DNA from: Fibrobacter succinogenes | GTDB lineage: Bacteria > Fibrobacterota > Fibrobacteria > Fibrobacterales > Fibrobacteraceae | Reading direction: 5' to 3' | NCBI GenBank assembly: GCA_902791475.1 | Contig: CADAWC010000015.1 | Coordinates: 1-64,000 of the forward strand | Length of the DNA: 64,000 nt | Shown: piece after piece, positions 16,589-24,321 of the stretch | Position numbering within the stretch: the stretch's first letter is position 1 | How the letters are laid out: each line of letters starts with the position of its first letter | Program-made: the position numbers and the translations under genes | Notes under the pieces: model-generated | What the model was told of the DNA's origin: nothing | The model's database searches: none | Seen by the model: the letters and a program-made list of their open reading frames with translations, nothing else

Positions 16589-18090
16589 TACGTCCAGAAC
16601 AACCGCTAAATTTTCCGTACCCCTTTAACGAAAACTACGAACTATTGGGAACGCTCGGCAAAGGTGGAATGGGCTATGTCTACAAGGCTCTCGATAAAAG
16701 GCTAAACCGCGAAGTAGCCTTCAAGATTCTCGACTCCACCTCCGATGTCGAAGCTATCAAGCGTTTCTATCTCGAAGCGCAGGCCATGAAGGAACTCGAC
16801 CACCAGAACATTGTTCACGTGTTCGACTTTGGACAGCAAGAGAACCAGCTTTTTATCTCGATGACTTACGTGCAAGGTATTTCACTTGCCGAAATTTTGC
16901 AGAACAAGAGCAAGCTTTCGTTCGAAGCGATTGAAGTCATCATCAAACAAATTGCACGCGGTTTACTTTATGCGCACAGCAAGGGCATCGTCCACCGCGA
17001 CGTGAAGCCCTCGAACATCATGCTCACGCGCGACAACCGCGTCTACATCATGGACTTTGGCATTTCGTACATCCAGGAGATGGAAAAGGAACGCCTCACC
17101 CGCACCGGCATGACGATGGGTACGCCCGAATACATGTCGCCCGAACAGTGCCACGGTGACGAGGTCACGCTCCAGTCCGACATTTACAGCATGGGCGTGA
17201 TCCTTTACGAAATGACTTGCGGACGTTTGCCGTTCGAAGGCAGCCGCCCTGTGGAAATTGCGCTCAAGCACGTGCAGGAACCGCCTCCGGCTCCGGAACT
17301 TTTCCGCGAAGATATCCCAGACGGACTTTCGGCGCTGATCCTCAAGTGCCTCAAGAAAAAGCTGAACGAGCGCTTCCACGACATGCAGGAATTCTTGGAC
17401 GAATGCGACCAGGTGTTCCCGCAGCACGACACGCCTTACCAGAATTCTTCCGTCGGACGCAAGACCGGCAGCCACCGCAGCGTGCCTTCCATTGCAGAAG
17501 CAGCCAAGCGATTCGGAAGCAACCTCACTCCGCACAAGCTCATGTTAGTGGCATTCTCGGTACTGTTCCCGCTTATCGTGATTTTGCTCATGCTGCTCAT
17601 GTTCACGCACAAGCCGCAGAATATGTTGCACGAAATCGAGTGGAACGAGGTCATCGCAAACTACGAAACGAGAGCGATCGAGCCCGAAATGAAAAAGGGC
17701 TACCCGATCGAGAACTTGACCGACGGCGACCTTACCACGGCATGGCTCAACAAGATGCCGCTCAAGCCACTGAACCCGGTGCTCGCCATGTACTTCGACC
17801 AGAACACGCTCATCACAAACATCGGCATTGCCGTTGGCTACCAGAAGTCCGTGGATGACGCATTCGGCGACCGCTTCCGCATTTTCAAGAAGCCGCGCAC
17901 GCTCACCATCGAGACGAAGGACGGGTTCAAGCAACGTATCAAGCTTGAGAACATCAAGGGGATGCAGTACCCGAACATCCAGGCGGTTGAAACAACGGAG
18001 CTCAGGTTCTACCTCGAAGATGTGCACGAAGCCGACAACGACGACTACGCTATTTCCGAGATTAGATTGCTCGGAATGGAAGTGAAATAG
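16585..18090 (+). CDS. Ser/Thr protein kinase with membrane anchor and discoidin-like sensor
   Basis: A 501-aa Hanks-type kinase. The Gly loop is LGKGGMGYVYK (24-34), the ATP lysine K47 (VAFK), the catalytic loop HRDVKPSN (137-144), DFG 157-159, and the APE-like segment GTPEYMSPEQ. One membrane helix (about 314-336, LMLVAFSVLFPLIVILLMLLMF) follows a short juxtamembrane stretch. The extracytoplasmic C-terminal 150 residues read as an F5/8-like or NADase-type glycan-binding beta-sandwich: ENLTDGDLTTAW, GIAVGYQK, then TIETKDG and AISEIRLLGMEVK. So the domain may sense a cell-wall or surface glycan and report to the FHA-ABC transporter encoded just upstream, with which it is translationally coupled. 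Confidence 0.88.
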   Translation: MIRPEQPLNFPYPFNENYELLGTLGKGGMGYVYKALDKRLNREVAFKILDSTSDVEAIKRFYLEAQAMKELDHQNIVHVFDFGQQENQLFISMTYVQGISLAEILQNKSKLSFEAIEVIIKQIARGLLYAHSKGIVHRDVKPSNIMLTRDNRVYIMDFGISYIQEMEKERLTRTGMTMGTPEYMSPEQCHGDEVTLQSDIYSMGVILYEMTCGRLPFEGSRPVEIALKHVQEPPPAPELFREDIPDGLSALILKCLKKKLNERFHDMQEFLDECDQVFPQHDTPYQNSSVGRKTGSHRSVPSIAEAAKRFGSNLTPHKLMLVAFSVLFPLIVILLMLLMFTHKPQNMLHEIEWNEVIANYETRAIEPEMKKGYPIENLTDGDLTTAWLNKMPLKPLNPVLAMYFDQNTLITNIGIAVGYQKSVDDAFGDRFRIFKKPRTLTIETKDGFKQRIKLENIKGMQYPNIQAVETTELRFYLEDVHEADNDDYAISEIRLLGMEVK

Positions 18091-18091
18091 A

Positions 18092-18140
18092 GACGAGAGA
18101 ACGGCTCAGTGAGCCTACAGACGAAAGACGAGAGGGGATA
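18092..18140 (+). repeat. Heptad repeat array before yraN (GACGAAA/GACGAGA type)
   Basis: Seven heptads fill the gap between the kinase stop and ATG 18141. The first, fifth and sixth are gacgaga, gacgaaa and gacgaga; the middle three are diverged and include the inverted repeat GGCTCA-G-TGAGCC. The last heptad, ggggata, provides the ribosome site. The same heptads form a cleaner array at 31761-31802. Confidence 0.7.
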
Positions 18141-18557
18141 ATGCAAAAAAAGATTGTGCAAAGAACATGCAACCGCGCTAAAGGAAATTTTATCGAGACG
18201 CAGGCGGTGGCATTCTTGATGCGCGAAGGCTATCAAGTAGTCTCGCGTAATTACGCCTACCACGGCGGAGAGCTCGACATTGTCGCCCGCGATAACGGGA
18301 CGCTCGTTTTCGTCGAAGTCAAGTCTGTTTGGAACAACCAAGAAGGCAACCCCGCAGCCCGCGTAAACGGTCTCAAGCAAAAGAAGATTTGGCAAACCGC
18401 TTGCCACTTTTTGGCAACGCAAAAAACAATCGCGCCCAAAGGGTTCGACACGCCGTGCCGTTTCGACGTTCTGAGCATCCGCGCCTACCAGGAGCCGCTC
18501 CAGTTCGCGCACTTTAAAAACGCCTTCGAAGCAAGCGAAGTCCTCCCGAGGATTTAA
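18141..18557 (+). CDS. YraN family (UPF0102) endonuclease-like protein
   Basis: This 138-aa protein matches the YraN/UPF0102 family, small cytosolic proteins with a PD-(D/E)XK nuclease fold and unclear function, often encoded near ribosomal or rnhB genes. The core is visible: GNFIETQAVAFLMREGY, then GGELDIVARDNGTLVFVEVK with D46, E59 and K61. ATG 18141 follows GAGGGGATA. It is separated from the kinase by the heptad array and may still be on the same transcript. Confidence 0.92.
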   Translation: MQKKIVQRTCNRAKGNFIETQAVAFLMREGYQVVSRNYAYHGGELDIVARDNGTLVFVEVKSVWNNQEGNPAARVNGLKQKKIWQTACHFLATQKTIAPKGFDTPCRFDVLSIRAYQEPLQFAHFKNAFEASEVLPRI

Positions 18558-18658
18558 CGATAGCATCATCGCGATTAACGCGATTTTCGTCACAGCTTTT
18601 TCCCGACTTTTTTTGTATATTATTCCCTCAAAAAGCGAAAATACAGATAAAGAATAAT

Positions 18659-19246
18659 ATGCGACTCGAAGTACATCCAGAAAATCCGCAGACCCGCATC
18701 GTGAAGCAGGCCGCCAAGATCCTCGAAGACGACGGACTAGTCCTCTACCCTACTGAATCCGGCTACGCCATCGGCTGCAACGCCGAATCTTCCAAGGCCA
18801 TCCACAAGCTTTACGCCCTCAAGAAGCCCATGAAAAAATTCTTCATGGCGCTCATCGTCCCAGACATTCGCTTTGCCACCGGCTACGCCCACGTGAGCAA
18901 CTTCGCGTTCAACATCATCAAGCAGCGCGTGCCCGGTCCGTACACGTTCATCCTCCCCGCCGACCCGCACATTGCGCGCAAGCTCGACGTGAAGCGCCCG
19001 GAAATCGGCATTCGCATCCCGACGCACCCGTTTTTCAAGGAACTCTTCCAGCACTTTGACAAGCCCATCTTGAGCACTGCCGCCAAGCTCAGCGACGAAG
19101 ACATCTACGAAACCGACGAACTCTGGAAAACGTTCCAGCACTCCGTCGACATGATGGTCGACTGCGGCAACATCGAAATCAACCCGACCAACGTCGTAAG
19201 TCTCGTTGGCGACTCCGTCGAAGTCATCCGCGGGGAACTCGTGTAA
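18659..19246 (+). CDS. Sua5/YciO/YrdC family protein (threonylcarbamoyl-AMP synthase-like)
   Basis: A 195-aa cytosolic protein of the Sua5/YciO/YrdC fold. The best known members make threonylcarbamoyl-AMP for the t6A37 tRNA modification. N-terminal features: VLYPTESGYAIGCNA (the usual YPTET-YGLGC with Ser in place of Thr), LKKPMKKFF (KxR/K ATP site) and PGPYTFILPA. Then RPEIGIRIPTHP and the C-terminal STAAKLS and NPTNVVSLVGD. The YPTES variant and GRKPxK-less loop point to the YciO subgroup, so enzymatic activity is likely but not certain. It begins a new transcription unit 100 bases after yraN and ends at the terminator at 19302. Confidence 0.88.
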   Translation: MRLEVHPENPQTRIVKQAAKILEDDGLVLYPTESGYAIGCNAESSKAIHKLYALKKPMKKFFMALIVPDIRFATGYAHVSNFAFNIIKQRVPGPYTFILPADPHIARKLDVKRPEIGIRIPTHPFFKELFQHFDKPILSTAAKLSDEDIYETDELWKTFQHSVDMMVDCGNIEINPTNVVSLVGDSVEVIRGELV

Positions 19247-19301
19247 GGCGCGCGATTTACACTGCCGCAATTCACAAATGCCGCGATTTTTGACGCAATA
19301 G

Positions 19302-19328
19302 AAAAGGGCCGCACAAAGCGACCCTTTT
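19302..19328 (+). terminator. Terminator after the YciO-like gene
   Basis: Stem AAAAGGG-C-CGC pairs with GCG-A-CCCTTTT around a five-base loop, with one C-A mismatch. A/T tracts stand on both sides, so it may work both ways and also stop the tRNA transcript coming from the other strand. Confidence 0.7.
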
Positions 19329-19332
19329 GCTA

Positions 19333-19405
19333 TACCCGGTTCGCGAGTCGAACGCGAGTTTAATCCTTAGGAGGGACTCGTTCTATCCATCTGAACTAAC
19401 CAGGC
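19333..19405 (-). tRNA. tRNA-Arg, anticodon CCU
   Basis: On the minus strand the 73 bases fold as a cloverleaf. The acceptor GCCTGGT pairs with ACCGGGT with two G-U pairs, one at position 1-72. The D arm is GTTC/GAAC. The anticodon stem AGTCC/GGATT holds loop CTCCTAA (anticodon CCT, codon AGG). The T arm is TCGCG, TTCGACT, CGCGA, with discriminator A. CCA is not encoded. Confidence 0.9.
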
Positions 19406-19486
19406 GAGTAAGCGGGTGTGAATATAGTAATATTTTAAAGATTCATCAAGCGGAATTAGCCAAATAGCCGAATGTCGATATAAAGA

Positions 19487-19516
19487 AATCCCGAAAGCAA
19501 TCATGCTCTCGGGATT
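19487..19516 (-). terminator. Terminator of the 982-aa gene
   Basis: AATCCCGAAAGCA pairs with TGCTCTCGGGATT with one mismatch around a short loop. On the minus strand it is followed by TCTTTATAT. It lies 24 bases after the stop at 19540. Confidence 0.75.
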
Positions 19517-19539
19517 CAAATTATACACGCTTAAAAGAT

Positions 19540-22488
19540 TTACTTTTCTAGCCAAATCAAGTTATTTGTGCTGCGGATTCGACCGTCAGAATCAGCGCCA
19601 ACACCGATAATGCAAACCTTATTGTATTTTTTCACAATATCGTAAATTCTTTTAGCATCAGCTTGGTTATGAGCATAGAAACGATAAACTATACTTGCCG
19701 AAGGATTCAACTTTACAACCCAACGTTCCTTTTCCTGAACATAAGTAGCTTTCGACCCTGTATAGCTTATAGTATTGCAACCCGTTTTAGACATGACGCT
19801 ACTACTTTCAATCGCACTAAATTCGTAATTATGATTCGGCGAAGATGTCAACAACCAACCAATCGTGCTAATCTTTTTAAAGTTCTTTAATATATTTAAC
19901 GCGTTTTTGGCTGCAGCCTGTGTATTAAAGCGTTTTACAAGAATTTTATTATCAAGAATATCACACCCACTAACCTTTAGGTTAGACGGATCATAATAAA
20001 TATTTTTCAGTTCCGTTTCACGATATCTATGGTAATAGCTCTTCATATAAACGCTATCTACCAAGCTAACAGCATTATCTAACAAACCAATGTGAAGAGA
20101 AGTATCCTTCATAGTATCATGATAAGGCGCGATTGCATTATTTGCGAAATCAAAATATGTCAAGCCTTCAGGTTCATCACGATAGGTTCCACTGCTATCA
20201 AATTTATACTTAAAAGTACCGCTCTGCGAAGAACGAGCTATAAGCACGGCCTTAACACAATCAAAAGGCAAATCCAAGCTATTCGATTTATAGGCTTCAT
20301 AAACTTGAGACTTTGCGGCATCACCTGAAACTCGATTCAACGCATCGTTAAGATATGTAGAGTCATCTCGAACTAATTTAAATACATGAACGCCTTCACT
20401 GTCTTTTTTACCATAGCCACTGGTTAAATAAAGATTGTTATAGTAATCGAAGCATCCGCCCTGCATAGCTTCTTTTTTACACGGTGAACCATATTGGTCA
20501 AATAAATAGATTTTGCGTTCGCTATTTTTGAGGAATATTTCTTTAGAAGTCCCAATGTTATTCCATTCTATCTTGTAAGAATAAACAGGAGAATCTGATG
20601 TGATATAACTTTCCGATGTATACAGGCGGCCATCACAAGGATTTACGGCACACCATCCAAGCGAGCTAAAATAAGTTCCATCAGCTTTTTGCAACTGGCA
20701 TTTACAAATAAGTTTCGGTTTTGCCTTATCAAAAATCCAAATTTCAGGATGTTTAGTTTCATCAACAGATATAAACAAATAATTTCCATAACAATCAAGA
20801 TCACCAAAATGGATACCTGTTGTCGAATAATCATTACTAATGCTTCTATCTAAAGATCTATTAATATGCCCCTTCGTTAAACGGGTATATTCCCCAGTTC
20901 TAGAAACGCCATTTGTTATATACCACCATTGTCCATCAGTCGTTATCCCCTGGAAATCTCTAGTCCAGTTTTTCCCCGGCTGACGAGCAATTGCATAGAC
21001 CTGATCTTTATACGAATAAGCATCGTTAAATATTTTACCCGGAAATTCATTCGCTATATAAACATCTTGATAACGGGCATTCGATTTACCCCATCCATTT
21101 TTAGCAACAATTTTATACAGATACGGAACACCACTTTTTATTTTATCATCTTTCACATAATTTTCATTACTTTTTAACGAAGACCAGCTTCTGTCACATG
21201 CAATTGTATCCTGATCAATTTTATTAAAGTCTTTATCATTTGAATTATCAAATCTTTTTACTTCATAAGATTTAACATTATTCGAACGAGTCCATTGAAT
21301 CGTACAGAATCTCCCTGGATCAAGCATTCGAGGCATTTGAGGAACATCATTTGTCATCTTTACAGTAACAATTGCAGAATACGTATAGCCCCATTCATTG
21401 GCGTACTTTACGCGATAATCATAAGAAGCGCCCTTCTTAAGGACTTTATCATTATCAGACTCGTCAATATCCTTATAACTACATCCAATTGGATTATTGC
21501 AAATTACAGTCCAAGAACTATTTGTAGACAATTTACGTTCAACAACAGATACAGAGCCATTTGATATCGATGGCCAACGTAATGTAACACCACGTTCTAT
21601 AGGATCCATCTCATAAGTAATTTTCCCTACAGACGGTTTCAAATTCTTACATTCGGCCACAGCTGTCGCTTTTACAGTATCCCAATTGTTAGAAGCGGTC
21701 AAAACATATTCATATTTTTTATTCAACTCTACATTTGTGTCCTCATAAGGGCTTAATAGCTCCTTGCCATTATCACTTCGAACGACTTTTATTGTAGATG
21801 CATTTTTCACATCAACAGTCAACACAATTTTTTTCTTATTCGAATCAGGTTTTGCTCCAAATTTTACAACCTGAATACTTAATTTTTTATAGGTAATTGA
21901 CTGAGTAATAGGATCCAAAGAATTAATTGTCACACGGTAATCATAACTGTAGCCTTCTTCCACAGATGAATCAAGAACCGCTGCGTAGCCAATAGTTGAG
22001 GACGACGCAATAGTAGCCCATAATCCAAAAACTTTTTTAGACAATTCATTTTTACTTAAAGATCCAACAACTCTTGGCTTATTTATTTTACGTTCGAGCC
22101 TATATGAAAAAAATTTAAGGTCATAGCTTATTTTACATAAAATGCCACCAGCAGGGCTAATTTCTAAAGAAAGTTTAGGAGATTTGTCCACAATAGTAGA
22201 CATATCAATCACAGCATGTTCTAGAGCATTTTGTAGAATCACTTCTTTGGATTCATCAATATGCCTATCTGCTATGTTCTTAATTGTATTGATTAAATCA
22301 TCTCTAGACAATTCTTTAGACAAATCAAGTCTCGAGATATTTTCAGCTGAAACAATCTGAAAAGGTTCACTTTTTAAAGTTCCTGTGGTTCGTCCCGCAA
22401 CGGTAAATCCTTTAGTTTTTGCAGACTTTACACGTTCTGTTACACGCGATGTTTTTGATGAAAAAGCAGTCTTTTTTGTTGTAGCCAT
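19540..22488 (-). CDS. Large Fn3-repeat, propeller-like protein without signal peptide
   Basis: A 982-aa protein I cannot assign to a named family. After a basic, Ser/Thr-rich N-terminus (1-45) and a helical stretch, several Fn3-like units can be seen: SYDYRVTIN (about 180), KYEYVLTASNNWDTVKA (about 260), GASYDYRVKYANEWGYT (about 355) and VPYLYKIVAKNGWGKS (about 450). Each has a Y-x-Y-x-V strand followed by an N-x-W-G turn. Residues about 490-830 look like a beta-propeller (GQWWYITNGVSR, FGDLDCYGNYLFISVDE, PCDGRLYTSE, YYNNLYLTSGYG, PEGLTYFDF). The C-terminal 140 residues hold two copies of a roughly 65-residue unit. The ribosome site is CAGGAG. No signal peptide or sorting tail is seen. GC is low. 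It shares the opening MATT and a similar leader with the calpain gene upstream. Confidence 0.75.
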   Translation of the reverse strand: MATTKKTAFSSKTSRVTERVKSAKTKGFTVAGRTTGTLKSEPFQIVSAENISRLDLSKELSRDDLINTIKNIADRHIDESKEVILQNALEHAVIDMSTIVDKSPKLSLEISPAGGILCKISYDLKFFSYRLERKINKPRVVGSLSKNELSKKVFGLWATIASSSTIGYAAVLDSSVEEGYSYDYRVTINSLDPITQSITYKKLSIQVVKFGAKPDSNKKKIVLTVDVKNASTIKVVRSDNGKELLSPYEDTNVELNKKYEYVLTASNNWDTVKATAVAECKNLKPSVGKITYEMDPIERGVTLRWPSISNGSVSVVERKLSTNSSWTVICNNPIGCSYKDIDESDNDKVLKKGASYDYRVKYANEWGYTYSAIVTVKMTNDVPQMPRMLDPGRFCTIQWTRSNNVKSYEVKRFDNSNDKDFNKIDQDTIACDRSWSSLKSNENYVKDDKIKSGVPYLYKIVAKNGWGKSNARYQDVYIANEFPGKIFNDAYSYKDQVYAIARQPGKNWTRDFQGITTDGQWWYITNGVSRTGEYTRLTKGHINRSLDRSISNDYSTTGIHFGDLDCYGNYLFISVDETKHPEIWIFDKAKPKLICKCQLQKADGTYFSSLGWCAVNPCDGRLYTSESYITSDSPVYSYKIEWNNIGTSKEIFLKNSERKIYLFDQYGSPCKKEAMQGGCFDYYNNLYLTSGYGKKDSEGVHVFKLVRDDSTYLNDALNRVSGDAAKSQVYEAYKSNSLDLPFDCVKAVLIARSSQSGTFKYKFDSSGTYRDEPEGLTYFDFANNAIAPYHDTMKDTSLHIGLLDNAVSLVDSVYMKSYYHRYRETELKNIYYDPSNLKVSGCDILDNKILVKRFNTQAAAKNALNILKNFKKISTIGWLLTSSPNHNYEFSAIESSSVMSKTGCNTISYTGSKATYVQEKERWVVKLNPSASIVYRFYAHNQADAKRIYDIVKKYNKVCIIGVGADSDGRIRSTNNLIWLEK

Positions 22489-22750
22489 TTATATATCTCC
22501 TGATATTATTTTAACGTTATTGTTAAATAACAAATTATGGTTACCAAAAGAATATAAAAAACTACCACAAATATTCATAAATTTATTTATATTTACAAAC
22601 AAATGTAATATTTACTTTTCAAGCATACATTTTCGCAAATAAATTATATAACATCTTCTTTTTCATTTAAAATCAAAAAAAAACATTCACCACCAAATTA
22701 TTGGCGATGAATGTCTTATCAACAAATAAAAAGGTTAACAAAGCTGCACT
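22489..22750. other. AT-rich spacer between the 982-aa and calpain genes
   Basis: Very AT-rich, with the calpain terminator at its calpain end. No open frame or clear promoter hexamers can be defended; the promoter of the 982-aa gene must lie here on the minus strand. Confidence 0.5.
22673..22714 (-). terminator. Terminator of the calpain-like gene
   Basis: On the minus strand ACATTCATCGCCAA and TTGGTGGTGAATGT form a stem with two mismatches around a 4-base loop, followed by a run of at least eight T. It ends transcription about 40 bases after the stop at 22751, so the 982-aa gene downstream needs its own promoter. Confidence 0.85.
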
Positions 22751-23929
22751 TTAGACAAAATAAATATACAAGAAGTATTCAAGGAATTTATCAAACTTCA
22801 TTGAAAAAATACCATTATCATTCAGTTTCAAGCCATTCCAAGAACCACTCCGGCAATATTTTTTCACAGGATCAGAAGCCCAGGGATTACGAACAATGAT
22901 ATACTTAACCCCATTATACTTTTCTATCCCCAAAACAGAATACACATGATGAGGAATCGTACCAATAGTATCTCTTCTATTTCTACCAGAAGTATTCACC
23001 GCCACTGGGTATATCGTCTTACCAGAAGAATTCGTTCTAAGTTCAAGCATTCTCCAAATTTTATTAGAATTACTTGAACTGCAATAATAGTCATCAAACC
23101 TATAACCAGTAAGACGACGCAGGGCCACATCTCCCTTACCCCCCGCGATTTTCTGCATATTGGGATGATCAGAAGTCGTTCCCGTCATCCATTTGGCAAA
23201 AGCTTTCTCCCACAAAGCAGGCCATGTTTCGTTATATGTATTAGAACGACCATACAACCACGCACTATCCGATTTACGAACTTCAACACTCTGAGAAACA
23301 GTAACCCACTCCTCTCCTAAATGTTTATTCCAAAAACAGAATTTATAATTTCCATTACTCAATTTTTTATAATTAAGCATTTCCGGTCTAGACCACTGAA
23401 CAGAAGCTAAAGCCGCCAAGAAATAGCAATCGCCCAAAGTTCCCTGCTGCACTTCTTCACCAATCATTGTATTGACAATAAAATCGCCCTTCACCATCCA
23501 CTTTGTCTGAACATTAGATGATTTGGTTTTAGAGGTATCCAAATTAGGGAACAACACCGAGCTAACTTTTGACAAAGTCAAATCAGTCTGCACAGTCCTG
23601 GTTTGCTTCACATTTTTGCTCTTAAGCGTTTTTTTGACTACTACAGCATTCTTTTTATAAAAGCTTTTTAGGCGTTCAACATCCTTAGCCGCTGAAACTG
23701 CAGTCACTTTTTCCGTTTCAGCATCATATTTCAATTTCATCGGAAACAAAAAAGGACTATCTGCATCAAAGATGGCCTTAGGATTCTTAATTCCTAAAAT
23801 TTCAGCCAATTTTTTATCAGGATCTTTTTCTTTGTTCCAATTAATTGTTTTTCCGGATACAGCTTCCGCCAAAGCAAATGGGTTGATCGCCGAGCAAAAG
23901 CCATCATCTTTTTCTTCTGTTGTAGCCAT
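22751..23929 (-). CDS. Calpain-like cysteine protease (peptidase C2)
   Basis: A 392-aa protein with the calpain catalytic core. Cys168 lies in QGTLGDCYFLAALASV, His328 in IPHHVYSVLG and Asn348 in IIVRNPWA. The spacing (160 and 20 residues) is close to that of animal calpains. Other core signatures are WPALWEKAFAKWMTG and GGKGDVALRRLTG. The N-terminal 130 residues are charged and without known domains, and no EF-hand or C2 domain is present. There is no signal peptide, so it acts in the cytoplasm or is exported by an unusual route. I start at ATG 23929 (AAGGAG upstream) rather than at the earlier in-frame start at 23980. Bacterial calpain domains are patchy and sometimes occur in toxins or effectors. 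The Fn3/propeller protein downstream may be a partner, substrate or homologously secreted protein. Confidence 0.9.
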   Translation of the reverse strand: MATTEEKDDGFCSAINPFALAEAVSGKTINWNKEKDPDKKLAEILGIKNPKAIFDADSPFLFPMKLKYDAETEKVTAVSAAKDVERLKSFYKKNAVVVKKTLKSKNVKQTRTVQTDLTLSKVSSVLFPNLDTSKTKSSNVQTKWMVKGDFIVNTMIGEEVQQGTLGDCYFLAALASVQWSRPEMLNYKKLSNGNYKFCFWNKHLGEEWVTVSQSVEVRKSDSAWLYGRSNTYNETWPALWEKAFAKWMTGTTSDHPNMQKIAGGKGDVALRRLTGYRFDDYYCSSSNSNKIWRMLELRTNSSGKTIYPVAVNTSGRNRRDTIGTIPHHVYSVLGIEKYNGVKYIIVRNPWASDPVKKYCRSGSWNGLKLNDNGIFSMKFDKFLEYFLYIYFV

Positions 23930-24134
23930 ATAGATTCTCCTTAAATGTGTTCTATTCAATTCATTTGTAAAACAATTCAACAGATTCTGTTTAAAAACAA
24001 ATTACTAGAAAAATAAAAAGGCAGAATATCGTAAATAAAAAATTGCATTTATAACATTTTTCTAAAACATTTACTTCAAACAAAAGAATTCATTCATAGA
24101 AACCATACAAGCCACCAAATACAAACTAACACCC

Positions 24135-24163
24135 ACCGATTACAAATCGGTGTTTTTTTTTTC
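24135..24163 (+). terminator. Orphan + strand rho-independent terminator
   Basis: CACCGATT (24135-24142), loop ACA, AATCGGTG (24146-24153), then ten T. It is a textbook terminator in the + direction, but genes on both sides are on the minus strand. Nothing T-rich follows it in the minus direction. Confidence 0.85.
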
Positions 24164-24175
24164 AAGAGTTCACAG

Positions 24176-24296
24176 GATCCTTCAAGGCTTCGCCTTTCAG
24201 GATGACGCGAAAAAAAAGCTTTCAGGATAACGCAAAAAAATTTCAGAATAACAAGAATGTGCAAGTTGATCCCGGCACAAGGCCGGGATGACAATG
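24176..24296. repeat. Two dispersed palindrome elements
   Basis: GGATCCTTCAAGGCTTCGCC...TTCAGGATGAC near 24176-24206, and GATCCCGGC...GCCGGGATGACAATGC near 24269-24296. Both are members of the families found after ruvB (9210-9386). Confidence 0.8.
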
Positions 24297-24321
24297 CTTC
24301 AGTCGGGATAACGCCTCGGAT

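Larger units (their letters stand above)
23930..24321. other. Spacer with calpain leader, orphan terminator and dispersed repeats
   Basis: Bases 23930-24130 are AT-rich and hold the calpain promoter on the minus strand. A strong + strand terminator (24135-24163) follows and then two dispersed palindromes (24176-24296). No protein-coding frame is credible. A short + strand transcript ending at the terminator is possible. Confidence 0.5.

Noticed and set aside
24094-24294. 66-codon minus-strand frame after the HD-GYP stop
   Set aside because: It runs through the orphan terminator and two dispersed repeats and has no ribosome site.
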